From: Cardinalis cardinalis
Lineage: Eukaryota; Chordata; Aves; Passeriformes; Cardinalidae
Reading direction: 5' to 3'
Length of the DNA stretch: 64,000 bases
Assembly (NCBI GenBank): GCA_014549065.1
Contig: JACDOX010000221.1
Span: 813,663 to 877,662, forward strand
Part shown: positions 12,639-24,289 of the stretch, piece after piece
Numbering within the stretch: the stretch's first letter is position 1
Layout of the letters: every line of letters begins with the position of its first letter
Notes under the pieces: model-generated
Told to the model about the DNA's origin: nothing
The model's input: only the letters and a program-made list of their open reading frames with translations
The model's database searches: none
Program-made: the position numbers and the translations under genes

Positions 12639-13070
12639 CTCTGTGTCCGTGCTAGAGAGCAAACCTGGGGCAGGGATGCTCTGTGCCCATGCTAGAGAGC
12701 AAACCCTGGGGCAGGGATGCTCTGTGTCCATGCTGGAGAGCAAACCCGGGGCAGGGATGCTCTGTGCCCGTGCTGGAGAGCAAACCCCGGAGCAGGGATG
12801 CTCTGTGTCCGTGCTGGAGAGCAAACCCGGAGCAGGGATGCTCTGTGCCCGTGCTGGAGAGCAAACCCCAGGGCAGGGATGCTCTGTGTCTGAGGCAGGG
12901 ATGCTCTGTGTCCGTGCTGGAGAGCAAACCCCAGGGCAGGGATGCTCTGTGTCTGAGGCAGGGATGCTCTGTGTCCGTGCTGGAGAGCAAACCCCAGGGC
13001 AGGGATGCTCTGTGTCTGAGGCAGGGATGCTCTGTGCCCGTGCTGGAGAGCAAGAGCCCCGGGGCAGGGA
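12639..13070. repeat. G-rich minisatellite, 40/41-bp units and nested 63-bp units
   Basis: Unit boundaries at CTCTGTG: 12639, 12679, 12720, 12760, 12801, 12841, 12882, 12904, 12945, 12967, 13008 and 13030. The first six spacings alternate 40 and 41 bp (CTCTGTGTCCGTGCTGGAGA, then CAAACCCCGGGGCAGGGATG). From 12882, 22-bp truncated units (CTCTGTGTCTGAGGCAGGGA) alternate with 41-bp units, forming three 63-bp dimers. Both composite periods (81 and 63 bp) are multiples of three, which explains the 130-204-codon open frames on both strands (12463-13144). Their translations are only repeats of the unit, so I do not call a gene. Confidence 0.95.
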
Positions 13071-14674
13071 TCCCTGAGCACACGTGGCGCCGGCGGGGAC
13101 GGCTCGGAGCAGCTCATTCACCTTCAGATGCTGCTGTTCTCTGAGGTCNCAGCGATTGCATCAGTGGAAATGTGTCTGATTGTCGCTGGGAGCCAGACGC
13201 CTGGAAGCTATTACGTGTCTGTGTGATGGTTTAAGGCCCAAAGGAAACTTCCTAGAGCCCAGCTGTAACCCATGGGACAAGGCTGGGACAGGGGAGAGGC
13301 AAACGGGGCTGTGAGCACGGGATTCTGCAAAGCACCACTGTGAGTTTATTATGTCAAAGACAGAGTAAGCNGTGATGTTACAATTCTTCTGTCAAGGACA
13401 GTGATAAAAAACTCTCCTCACTCCAAGCTCTGGGATTTACGGCATAGGTTTCCAACCTCCAGAGGCTAATTATTTCCAGTCATCCTGCAGTGCACCCTGG
13501 GCAATGCTTTATGAAGTTAGCTTCATGTGGCTGAACACCCCTTACTTCACTGGCCTCTTGCTGTCATGATGCAAAGACGGACTAGTACTTCATGTAGCAA
13601 TTTTTAAATAGAAGTGGATGATTTTTCAAGTAATTATTAGCAAAAACGTCAAACAGAAAGGCAGAGGCTGGCTATCCTACTGAGAGGAACCACTGAGGCA
13701 GAAAATATGTGCCAGAGCATGGAGTGGGAGCNGCACCAAGCTTGCTGTCAGACAATGCTCTTTATCAAACCGGGAACACAACACCAGGCTGCTCATAATG
13801 CCTCCTTTAATGAGGCGGCCGAGCTGCCATGCTCGGCTGTATTCAAATAAACACAGTGGCTTTTCAGCAACTGATTTTAATCTCATTTCCTGATCTGAGA
13901 AGGGCCCGGGAAACCCAAGACTTTCGAAAAATTGTTTTTTAATTGTTGTTGGCAACTTCATCTACTGCCTTCAAAGGATGAGTTAATGGTATCTAAACAG
14001 AGAACAGTGACACCGCAGTGAGCGGGGGAGCTGCTCCTCTCTCTCACAAAGACCAATTCTCCAATTACCAGATGTTTTCTTCATCTTTTGGGAAAGAAAG
14101 AATAAAAACCTCAAGACCTTCCTTGAAGGCAGCCAGGTGCATGACAACACAGGCTGGAGCCCAGTGCCATGGCAGGAGCAGCCTGGAAGTGGAGCATTAC
14201 AAAGGCCACAGGAGCCCACAGCCACCCTCCCCTCCTTTAGAACAGGAGCTCTCAGGAGTGTGAGCAATGCCACGCTGGACATTGCTTCACTGCAGTGCAC
14301 ACAGCCAAGAAGAATGACCTTCTGAGGTAAAATCACCAGCACACAGCCAGGGATTTCTGCTGGGGGTAAATCCACCCAACATGCAACCCCCCCATGTGGA
14401 AATGGAGAAACCAGTTCACCCTTCCCTTCCTCCTGCTGCCTCTTTTTCTCTGATAACTTGGCAAGTGTTTTTGGACACTGATCAATCCTTTTGGTGTGTT
14501 TAGTAATGATGCCCAAATGATATCTGTACATAAATGACCAATAATGGCAGTGCAGTGCTCTTATCAATGGCCATCAAACCTTGGTCACATCTCAACTTTC
14601 TGCAATTACCTTCTGTTTTGGGCTGTATACAAAACCTGAAATAGAAACCTCTCCACTCTTTGGGGATGCTAAAG
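13071..14674. other. Unique noncoding DNA with an AT-rich candidate conserved section
   Basis: No gene seen. The 13540-14000 section (ATTCAAATAAACACAGTGGC at 13840, then TTTTAATCTCATTTCC) has the non-repetitive AT-rich texture of conserved noncoding DNA. A 194-codon minus-strand frame (13983-14567) overlaps shorter plus-strand frames; its translation has no domain I recognise. Confidence 0.4.
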
Positions 14675-14722
14675 CACAGAATCATAGAATAGTTTGGGTT
14701 GGAAGGGACTTTAAAGCTCATA
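14675..14722 (-). mobile_element. CR1: CR1 3' terminal fragment (minus), part of an inverted pair
   Basis: CACAGAATCATAGAATAGTT then TGGGTTGGAAGGGACTTTAA is the complement of the CR1 3' terminus with its octamer tail. Only about 48 bp remain. The next CR1 piece, about 15-30 bp to the right, is in the opposite orientation and also ends with this terminus. Confidence 0.85.
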
Positions 14723-14737
14723 GGTCAAACTATGTGA

Positions 14738-14937
14738 CTAATCCTTGGCTGTGAGGGTGGGCAGGCCCTGGCACAGNGTGCCCAGAGCAGCTGGGGCTGC
14801 CCCNGGATCCCTGGCNGTGCCCCAGGCCAGGCTGGACATTGGGAGCAGCCTGGGACAGTGGAGGTGTCCCTGCCATGGAGGGGTGGAAATGGCCGATCTT
14901 TACAGTCCCTTCCAACCCAAACCATCCTCTGATTCTA
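14738..14937 (+). mobile_element. CR1: CR1 LINE fragment (plus), partner of an inverted pair
   Basis: Runs from GGCTGTGAGGGTGGGCAGGC through GTGCCCAGAGCAGCTGGGGC, CCATGGAGGGGTGG and CCCTTCCAACCCAAACCA to a decayed TCTGATTCT tail. It is 5'-truncated and carries three n within 60 bp. Confidence 0.9.
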
Positions 14938-15414
14938 AAACCCAATCCAAGTAGATTTAGAAGTGAGGATACAATACTTGTTTTTTAGAAGACTTCATGA
15001 AATAGGAAGAAAAACCCCAACCCCACAGAGAGTTGCCATAATGCTCATTGTGCACATCTCTAAAGGTACAGCTGTAGCAATCCAGCTGTGCTACATCTGG
15101 GCTTTCAGAGCAAGCCTGCATTTCAGTCAGGTCACACTGGGTNTCCCAAATCCCTGTGTGTCTGCAGAAATATCTGAGCTACAAGGAACACACCATAAGC
15201 TGCTCAGCTCATCAACAGGCTCCTCTTTGAAGCACCATTCAGTTTCAGCAACTGAACTGCTGGAGATGGCTCAGGCTGGCAAAAAGCAAGCCCAGCCAGC
15301 CTGGAGTGAGTGTCCTGCTCATGACATGGCAAAAGGCAGCTCACTGCAACTGAGGCTCGTAGAGCAGGTGTGGCCGTGTGACATTACTTAGTTTACAGTT
15401 AACTGCTGTATTTC

Positions 15415-16203
15415 ACAGAATCACAGAATATCCTCAGCTGGAAGGGACCCCCAGGGATCACCCAGTGCAGCCCTGGCCCTGCACAGACACCCCAACAATC
15501 CCATCCTGGGCATCCCTGGAGCTCCTGGAGCTCTGGCAGCCTCGGGGCCGTGCCCATTCCCTGGGCAGTGCCAGCACCCTCTGGGGGAAGAACCTTTCCC
15601 AAAATCCAACCTGAGCCTGCCCTGGCCCAGCTCCAGCTGTTCCCTGAGTCCTGTCCCTGTCCCACAGAGCAGAGATCAGTGTCTGCCCCTCCTCTGCCCC
15701 TCNTGAGGACGATGGAACCGTGATGAGCCTCCCCTCAGTCTCCTCCAGCTGAACATTCCAGTGCCCTCAGCTGCTCCTCACACAGCTTCCCTTCCAGAGC
15801 CCTCCCCACCTCGTGCCCTCCTGTGGATGCTCCCTGATGGTTTAATGTCCTTTTCACTCTGTGGTGCCCAGGCTGCCCCAGCTCTGGAGGTGAGGCTGCC
15901 CCGGCCCAGAGCAGAGCAGGACAATCCCCTCATGGCCTGGCTGGCACTGCTGGGGCTGGAGCCCAGGACAGGATGGCCCTGCTGGCCCCAGGGCACTGCT
16001 GCCTCTGATCCCTCTGGCCATCAGCCTGGACCCCAAGTCCCTTCCTGCAGCTTCTCTCCAGCCTCTCCTCCCCCAGTCCATACACACAGCCAGGGGTGCC
16101 CCACCCCAGGTGCAGAATTCAGCACTTGCCNTTGTTAAGGTTCATACAGTTGGTGATTGCCCATCTCTCTAATTTATCCAGGTCTCTCTGCAGGGATTTA
16201 AAG
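15415..16203 (-). mobile_element. CR1: Longest CR1 LINE fragment in the window (about 790 bp)
   Basis: Starts at left with the complement of the 3' tail (TTTCACAGAATCACAGAATA at 15411, then CAGCTGGAAGGGACCCCCAG). It extends through the 3' region (GAAGAACCTTTCCCAAAATC, CAGCTGCTCCTCACACAGCT) to an older, more distal section at 16105-16200 (GTGCAGAATTCAGCACTTGC, CCAGGTCTCTCTGCAGG) that corresponds to more 5' CR1 sequence. The body differs from the other copies here, so it belongs to another CR1 subfamily. Open frames inside it are short and broken; no functional ORF2 remains. Confidence 0.88.
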
Positions 16204-18589
16204 GGACTTCAAGAGATTTAAAGTGTCAGGAAAAGCTGTTGGGACACAGTTCTTTTTTCTAAAGATCAGCTGATTCCCATTCAGCAGAAGTTTGCTCCCA
16301 CTTGACCTGAGCTAGACCAAAGTCAGTCAAACTGAAACACAAACATTTATAAAGGCAGCACTGTCTTAATGACTTGTTTTCAATTTACACCTTAGTCTTA
16401 AATTAAGGCTTAAGAGGCTTCTGGTATTGATTTTCTCAGTACCTNATTTTTAAACCAAAGATTTGCAAGGGGTTGTCCATCTGCAGGAAGAGTACTCAGG
16501 TACTTCCCTAGCTCCTAAATGGAGATGCTTCAGAGGAAAAGCAGATGCCAGCCCAACTGTTCCTGAGGATTGGGTTTATGATAATTACAGGTTTGGCCTT
16601 CCAAAATTATCTCAGCATGGCTTGTGCTGGGCTAGCAAAATCCAGGAAGGGTTTTGGGAAAGAGATGCACATTTTGGAAAATGACTTGGCCAACGTGAAG
16701 AAGATTTGGAAAAACTACCCCTGGTCTCTTTTGTCTGGAGCTGGCACCAGGCATGGCATATGTACAGGGAGAGGTGGAACCTGGCCTGGCTGTTCACTTG
16801 ACATATTCCCTCATGGTGTCAAGAGAAATACCATGAGAATGTGTGACTTCAGGTAGGAGCTGCCAGCTTGAGGCATGTCCACGTGGGACAGGCTCCTCTG
16901 AGTGAGCATCTCATGCCCCCGGGCTCCCCCCCTGTGTGACCACCCTCTGCTTTGGGACAGAAAACCCACCTGAGGCACAGCCTGAAGAGCAGCAGGAGTC
17001 AGGCAAGGCACTCAGGCAAAGAGCTGCTGGGAGCTTATGATAAAGCATAAATTTTTCAAGAGCCCATAAACAATTGAAACATCCAGCATTTCACAGAAAC
17101 CAGTGGATCCTCGTACTCGTTTTAGTGGCAGCATGCTGCTGCTGAAGTCACTGCCCCTCAGCACGGCACTCTGTGCTGGAGGAGGGTTACAGATCAACAT
17201 CCCAAGTCTTACACTGGGAATACACAGGATCTTTCCAGGGTAAAAACAAAAAAAAAAAGCCAAAAAACCCAAGTTTTGTCCAACTGTGATAATTCATTAG
17301 GAGAAAAGAATGGAAACCAGACAAGGCTTCAGCCCTCCACATCATTACATTTCTGAAATAAAAACGACAACAGATGAGCTCAGTGCCAGCAAACCCATCC
17401 CCAAAGCAGCAGAGGGTTCCTGGCATCCGTAACCTCCATCCATTTGAAGTTTGTAATTTTGCAGAGCCTCTTTTTCTTCACTTGCAGCTGTTTATATGAC
17501 ACAAATCACTTTCTGGACGCAAGTCCCAGACCTCTCACATCTCACATATCGAAGAATTAACCTGAGGAGGAAACTGTCAGACAAGGCTGACTCAAATTCC
17601 ACCCCCATTTCAGCAATGCTCAGAAGGAGCTAACACCTTTCTGCAGAGTGGCAAATTAATGTCTTACAACTGGAATGATCTGTAGGAATCTGCAGCTCAG
17701 ACCTTTGGCCTGGACCATGACTCTGTTGTACTTGCATGTCCACAGCAGCTCCCCAGCAGGCCCTGGGGACACACAGGGAAGTTCCAAACAGCTCCCAGTG
17801 CTACAGCACGTGGGCACCAGAGCTTGTGCGGGTACAACAGGCACAGGAAGAAGCCACTGAGCAGGGACCCCCATCCCACTGCTCCATAACCACACATCCC
17901 CCACCATGCCCCAACACAGAGCTCCTTGGGAGCCGCTGCCATCTCCCACTGGGGAGCCTCTCCTCAGTCCATGGTGTGTCCTGTGACTCTGATCATATGA
18001 GATGTGGGTATGTTCCTTCCTGCAGTCCTACTGCAACAGACCAAAAGCCTCAGAAAAGTCAGCAATGTGTTTCTAGAGAATAGCACAAAAACGAGCATGG
18101 GGGACGATCTTCTGAACCTGCTTTCTGCTACTGAGATTGCTGAAGCCAAGGATGTCAGCTTTGCACTTGAAGTTTTCCATACATCTGTCTTCCAAAAAAA
18201 TTGATCCCTCACCAACAGGAAGGCTCACCACATCAGTTAAACTTTATTCTGTAATAGGTTTCTCTAACAAAACTCTACTTTTACAATATTTACAGCTGCA
18301 TAGCTGCAACTAAAGTAAAACAAAGAGAATGAAATAGGGAAATTCAGTCTTAAATTCAGTCACGTTGTCTAATAAAGTAANGAAAATATCTGGAGAGGCA
18401 AAAGCAGAAAGCCAAGGTTGTGGTGGCCAATGCTGTTTATAGAGGTGGTCAAGTCAAGAGGAGATGAGAGGGGAGGCACCCACATCCCCACAGGAGACAT
18501 TTTTGCTTTCTGAATGAGCTCCTTCTGCCTGCAGCAGGTACCAGCTATTGCTCTGCACCCACTCCTTCCAGGTGTACTTTATTAAGACA
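16204..18589. other. Unique noncoding DNA, no gene seen
   Basis: No recognisable gene or repeat. Open frames up to 115 codons (17656-18083) overlap on both strands and lack domains. Short poly-A runs lie near 17249. Confidence 0.55.
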
Positions 18590-18705
18590 ATATAATCCTC
18601 AGAAAATCTTGCCATGAAAGCCTCATTATGCTGTTACATATTTTACAGAAGAATATATCAAGGCAAAGAAAAGTGAATAGATGAGCTGGCTCAAGAAGGT
18701 GATGC
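18590..18705 (-). mobile_element. Possible ancient MIR-like SINE relic
   Basis: TAATCCTCAG (18593), then ACATATTTTACAGAAGAATA (18636) and GGCAAAGAAAAGTGAATAGA (18662) follow the order of the complement of the MIR/CORE-SINE 3' half (CTCA...ATTTTACAGATGAGGAAAC...AGGCACAGAGAGG). Identity is low, and this is recognition by eye. Confidence 0.22.
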
Positions 18706-21074
18706 CTGGCTTCCTTAGCATGGTCATCTGGCAAATGGAGGTGGGATTGCTGAATGGTCAGTAGGTCCCCAAGGGCTCAGTAATGACCCCTTGGACTTCC
18801 AGAGCTCCTAACAGCTCACAGGATGGCTCCTGTGAGCACATAACACCCACAGCTATTTGTGTCCAGGAGTGGGACTCCATGACAAAGTTTTCCCAAGCCT
18901 ACCCAACACTGTGGTGCCCTTGGACACTGCTGGAAGACTCCAAGCAAAGTGGAGTGGACACAGAAACCCACAGAAGGATGCCCTAGGCTTCAGCATGTAC
19001 AGAATCATCAATCTCAGGATAAGAGAAAGGACTTTGTGTTCAGATGACATCAAACATCCTTGTCAGGATCATGACGTCCGTTCCCTTGCAGCTGACCTGG
19101 AAAGNGAAATATGCCCTTGACATACGACCCAGGCAAACGTGAAGGCAATTTTACTGACAGCATGAATAAAATAAACTCTCCCTGACAGGCCATGGAAAGG
19201 GGCAAGACATGAAGTGGTTCATGCTCTCCTCTGTTAGTTAAAACCCTTTGGACTTTGCTTCCACCTCACTGCAGAAGGCTGCTGATGCAAAGGGTGATAT
19301 TTGCCTGCAATCTTTCCCTGGGAAGTAATTAGTTTCCATTTAGAGGGATGACAAATTGATCAGGCAGGAATCTCACTGAGCTCTGAATTGAAGCTAAACT
19401 GTGATAGCTCCAGCTCTGGCAACTTAGGTTTGTCAGTCTGTCAATGCATTTTACAGTTTCAAAATTCAATCACCCAACAGCAGGAAAGACATTGGCTTAA
19501 AAAAAAAGGGGGGGGGGGAAAGAAGCAGCAGCAGAAGCAGGGGGGAGAAGAAGCAGCAAAGCCTCCACTTCCTCCTGCAAGTTCATTATCGCCTCTCCAA
19601 AGCATGACGGTGGTGTGAAATGGGTTAGACGCATGGATGCCTCTGTTAACGGCCAAGGAAAAAANAGTCGCACATCATTAGGAATGGAATAAACGATACC
19701 GAGGCACAGAGCAGAAATGATTTGATTAGCAATTTCCAGTTTTGAAAAGACCTGGAAGAGAACCAAATGACTATACAGAAGGTGTGATGGAGTTCTTAAT
19801 TGCTGTAACTGCACAGGGAGACTCGATGATTTGTGACATATAATACAGCACAGTACGCTAACGCTAATAACTGTTAATTAACTGCAGCAATGATATACTC
19901 TCAAAATGCACATACAAGTTACCATAATTTCTAGATTAAAAGCTGCAACGTTCGAAGCCAAAGGCAGAGGGAAGGCAGCACAGAGGGAGTGGAGGACGGG
20001 AAGAAAGTGGAAAAGGAGATGGAGAATCTTTCCCTTTTTTAAACCCCCTTTTGAGCACTTCTGACACCTCAACCAGAGCAAAGCGACCAGAAAGCACCAA
20101 GAAAAAAAATAAAATACTCCTGCCGAAATGNGAAACGGTTCCTGCATGAAGCTCCCTCCAGAGCAGCAGTTATTAATTCTGAAAGGCTGTTGTTGCACCA
20201 GGCCATCTGGCTGTGCTGTAAAGAGTTCAGGAGCTCTGCTGAGCTAAGATTCCTGTCGGATCCCATTCGCCCCAGCGACATTATTCACTCACAAATGTTA
20301 TCGCACCATTTTTTCCCCCATCGCTGCTGTTTGCNAGTCACTTTATTTATTTGCAGGCAGTTTGTTGCACTGCCCAGTGCAAAAGTGGCTCTGCCAGGAG
20401 CCTCCAGGGAGCCAGGAGACAACACTCTCATCCAAAGGATGCTCTGGAGCTGGTTCCACTCTGCCTCCCGACAGCAGTGCTGTGTGTGAGGCTGGAAGCT
20501 GGCACTTAGGAAAAGCTGCTGGATTGACAGCCTGGGAGACCGAAGGCTTCTATTTCTGCCCCAGCANGCAGAGCACAGACACGCTCCCACACGCTGTCCT
20601 TCACCGGCACGCCGAGATGGGAATCAGATGACACTGATTAGCTGTCCAGAATTGCTAAAACATTTTCTCTTTTGGATCAATAGTAATAAGGAGGAGGGAA
20701 AGGCAGGTATCAGGCTGCACTGTGGACGGTTGATACTGATCTCCCTGCAGAGCTGTAGCAGAAAAGNCCCTTGGCATGTGTCCCCTCTGAGGTCCTTACA
20801 GTGTGAGCGATCTGCAGACAGGGTATTTAAATGTTACAGCTGGGCTGATCTTGTACCAGCCCAAACACATCAATTACCCTGTGCATGGAAAGCTAACAAG
20901 CTTTGTTCTTCCCTTGGTGACCCTTCCTAACAGGCTCCTCCTGGATGGCCTCCAAAGGGAAGCCAAGCAAAGTGGCCATGTTTCAGAAGGCACCGCTCTC
21001 TGTACCCCCGTGGGTGTGAGTTCAAATCTGATCCCTGTGGCAAAGAATGGGAAACCAGGAAACAAACTCACAAA
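18706..21074. other. Unique noncoding DNA with a purine tract and a candidate conserved section
   Basis: No gene seen. The 19640-20340 section contains low-repeat AT-rich stretches with scattered CpG (for example CTAACGCTAATAACTGTTAA at 19858). Open frames around 20190-20930 lack domains. Confidence 0.45.
19499..19562. repeat. Purine-rich low-complexity tract
   Basis: Nine A, then eleven G, then AAAGAAGCAGCAGCAGAAGC and further AG-rich sequence. Nearly all purine on the plus strand. Confidence 0.9.
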
Positions 21075-21113
21075 CCAACCTAAGCCTAAATGATTCTGTG
21101 ATTCTGTGATTCC
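21075..21113 (+). mobile_element. CR1: CR1 3' tail remnant
   Basis: CCAACCTAAGCC followed by ATGATTCTGTGATTCTGTGA is the last ~40 bp of a CR1 copy with two intact ATTCTGTG octamers. The DNA to its left does not match the usual CR1 3' region, so it is either a very short insertion or one whose body has decayed. Confidence 0.7.
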
Positions 21114-21514
21114 ACAGCACTGGTGTTCACCGATGCCCACTGGGATGCAGTGGATGGTGAAGATGAGAACTCAAGCACAGAGCAACGATGAAAAAAAGGC
21201 CTCACAGACTCGCTCAGCCTCTCTATCCTCCGCGTTCGCACCAACGCCGCATGTTGAGAGCATGTGTGAAGTCTATCTATCATTTTAACATTGAAGTGCC
21301 TGGAAAAATATTAAGGGTAAACTTTGCTGTCATTCCAACATATGGCAAGGCACTGAAATATAGACATATCCTGAGGAAACTGGAGAATTTGAATGAATAT
21401 CTCTTTTACAGAAGAGCATGTTGGTTCTGTGTTTTCCAGCTTTTTGTCCACCTCCTCCTTCTACAATCTTTTTTGTACTCCAGTTTCTTTCTAGCTAATA
21501 AACCCATTCTCCTT
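21114..21514. other. Unique noncoding DNA between CR1 fragments
   Basis: No gene recognised. A 171-codon open frame starting at 21188 runs into the next CR1 copy, and its last ~55 residues are CR1 antisense; the remainder matches nothing I know. Confidence 0.5.
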
Positions 21515-21836
21515 CATAGAATTCCAGAATGGTTTGGGTTGGAAGGGACCCTAAAGCTCACCTCCCCCATGGGCAGGGTCACCTCTCACTATCCCAGGCT
21601 GCTCCAAGCCCGTCCAGCCTGGCCTTGGACACTGCCAGGGATGGGGCAGTCACAGCTTCTCTGGGCACCCTCTGCCAGGGCCTCACCCTGCTCTGAGTCA
21701 TGAGTTTCTCCCTAACATTGAATCTAAATCTCTCCTCTTTTAGTTTAAAACCATTCCCCCTTATCCCATCACTGTCAGTCCATCTAAAAAGTCGCTCTCC
21801 CTCTTCAAGTACAGGAAGCCCCATTCAACAGTCTCA
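21515..21836 (-). mobile_element. CR1: CR1 LINE fragment
   Basis: Begins at left with CATAGAATTCCAGAATGGTT and GGGTTGGAAGGGACCCTAAA. It continues through CAGGCTGCTCCAAGC and CAGGGATGGGGCAG, then the older section ACATTGAATCTAAATCTCTC (21715) and AAAAAGTCGCTCTCCCTCTT. Truncated at its 5' end near 21836. Confidence 0.9.
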
Positions 21837-24289
21837 GGAGCACAATAAGCATACANAGAGTAGAAAATAAAGAAAAAAAAATAAGCTTATATTTCTGTTC
21901 CAATAAAAGAAATAGCTTCTAGCTATCAAAAAACCCAGAGAATTTTCTGGTTTTATGTTCGGCACGAAAGACAGAGGTGACCTACATGACTGTCCAGCCC
22001 TATTCCTTCCCCTGCTGTATGGCCAGAACAGATCCATACCTCAACACTTCTCCAGCACACTGCCCAGGTGGAAATGACACACAGGATGGCATTTTTATCA
22101 TTTTCCTCAGTAGCAGAATNACACTGCTGGGACAATCCTTTCCCTTTCCTCACCTCTGATTCTTTGAGGGCTCCTAGCTGTCACATCACTCCCAATTTTG
22201 CTCCCATGACCACAGCCTCTAAATAATATTGCATTTTCTTTACCACCTAACAGAACTTTCAAACCGATTTAAATCTGAAATGAATGCTGCGAATACCAGT
22301 CCATACTCACGACAGACATTTAATAACCCCCCTGGGAAAGAAGAGCTTCTGAAACTGCTAAAATGCATCCTGTGGGGATGTCAGCCTGGAGTGAAAGATT
22401 CTTAAAGACTTTTTGTGTGACAGCATCACACCCTCTGAGAGTCCCAGGTGCCATTAGGGGGGAGGAGGGGACTACAGCACACTTGAAGAATTCAAGAATA
22501 ATCAGCCTCAGGTATTAATGTTTTCCTTGAAGATGTAAAAGATGAGACACTGAACCGGTATGATTGCCAGAGAAGGGGTGTTAATGAGACATAAAGCTGC
22601 CTGTTCAGTTCTGCTCCCTCCTTTTGCAAGGTGTCCATGCAATCCNCTGTTCCAGATGAACAAGGGACCACAGTGAGGACGTGGGAAGGGGGTGGCCAAA
22701 AGGCTGGATCAGCTTCTTGGAGAAACTGGGAACAATTCCCTCTGACAGCCCTGCCAGCTTCTTCCACGCAGACCTCTGCCCCAGACTGTATGCAACACCA
22801 CTGCTTCTATTGCAGAAAGCATTTTTCATATCTGCTAGGAAATTAGGGGTAAAAGGGGGGGAGGGGTGTCTCCTTTCAGAACTTTTCCATTCTAAATCCA
22901 GACTTGTCTCAGCACTACAAAAACAAAGCCTTTGTATAGGACAGCTTGGCACCCACCCACGTGCAAGGGGGGATTACGCTTTCCAAGTTGCATTTTTTGC
23001 CCTTGAAATGTTTCCCTTATAATTGGAAGCAAATTTTTTTTGTCACAAGATGAAATTCCTTTGTGCAAAAAGCCAAAGCAAAGCCTATATATTACTTCTC
23101 TCTTTAAAGCCTTTAGCTTTCCTGGAGATTAACTGCCTGATAAACCCTCCCCAGGCTGGGGTTAAGGGCAGGGCTGCCCTCTCAGCCCCAGCTGGGCTTT
23201 TCTCACAACTGAATTGTGACAAAACCCTTGGGAGGCCCTGGCTACCAAGTCCAGGGCTTTCCCGGTTACCCCCAGCACTGGAAAACCCCTTCACTGTGCT
23301 GGCTCCTGGGAAAGCACCTCTTGGCCCCGGGACACCAGCAGAGACCCTTCAGGCCACACCCTTTTGCTAATAACCTTTTTTAATTTTTTTTTTTTTTTTT
23401 GCCTGCAACAAACATTCTTCTAAACATTTATCTCATACGTTATGTAAATTCCTACTTCTACATGCTTTTCCCCTTCACTAGCTGGAGTCGAGGGTGGTTT
23501 GGAGGTCGCTGGAGAACAAGGAGGCATTTTGCTGGAGATGCCTGGCCAATCTCCAAATTGTGGTGCTGGGACACTGCCCTGGGCATCCCAACCACCCCAC
23601 ACAGCCTCTGGGGTATTTCAAAGATAACGTGTGCATCCACAGGAGCCACTGGGGCCAATGTGACAGCTGGTACCAAAGGGGCTGGCAGAGGCACAAAGCC
23701 TCTGGGGCACAGAGCAAGTCTCTGGGGAGAACACCTGCACCCTGAGCGCTGCCATGGAGCTTCTCCCATGGGTGCCCCGTGAAACCTCATCAGCCCAGAA
23801 CAGCAGCTCCACAGCACTTGGATGTTCATTCATCCTTCATCTCTCACATTCCTGACCCTGCCTTCAGTCCTAGACCACTTCCTAGGATAAAGTGCTTGGA
23901 TCCCAAGCTCTGGGCTTGGGCTCTGTGCTTTGTGCCCAGCCTTTAGCTCCTGCCAGTCTGGCATTTCTCTGACTCCTCAGTGTCCTTCTGGCCCTGTCTC
24001 TAACACAGGGTCTGCCCTCATCCTCCCCCCTGGGAGGGACCACCTTGCTCTGGGTCATGCCACACTTGAACTCTGCCCAGGGACTTACTCCATCCCCATC
24101 TCCCAGCAGACATGCCAACATCCCTGCCAAGTGAAAATCCTACTGGGGTGCAGAAGTACAGCCTGTCCTGGCTGCACGAAAAACAATTCTCCTTCACTCC
24201 CTACAATCACAGAGGTTATTTGCTGCCCCAGATGGAAACAAATATTTTTTATGAAGATCTGTTTTAACCAAAAGCACATATAAAACAAA
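21837..24289. other. Unique noncoding DNA, no gene seen
   Basis: No supported gene. The 23460-24290 part is GC-richer and has open frames on both strands (up to 127 codons) without domains. A 17-T run lies at 23384-23400. Confidence 0.55.
23384..23400. repeat. Poly-T run (17)
   Basis: Seventeen consecutive T, preceded by TAATAACCTTTTTTAA. No retrotransposon body was recognised beside it that would make it a poly-A tail. Confidence 0.9.

Noticed and set aside
12463..13144. Open frames of 130-204 codons on both strands that look like a repeat protein
   Set aside because: They exist because the minisatellite's composite periods are multiples of three. Both strands are open, the peptide is only the repeat unit, and no start context, splice sites or domain support a gene.
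13216..13290. TGTGATGGTTTAAGG as the start of an LTR
   Set aside because: The following sequence does not match any LTR I recognise, and no matching CA end or target duplication was seen.
13983..14567. 194-codon minus-strand frame
   Set aside because: No recognisable domain; shorter frames overlap on the other strand; no splice or promoter support.
21188..21703. 171-codon plus-strand frame
   Set aside because: The last third is the antisense of a CR1 3' region, and the first part matches nothing I know.
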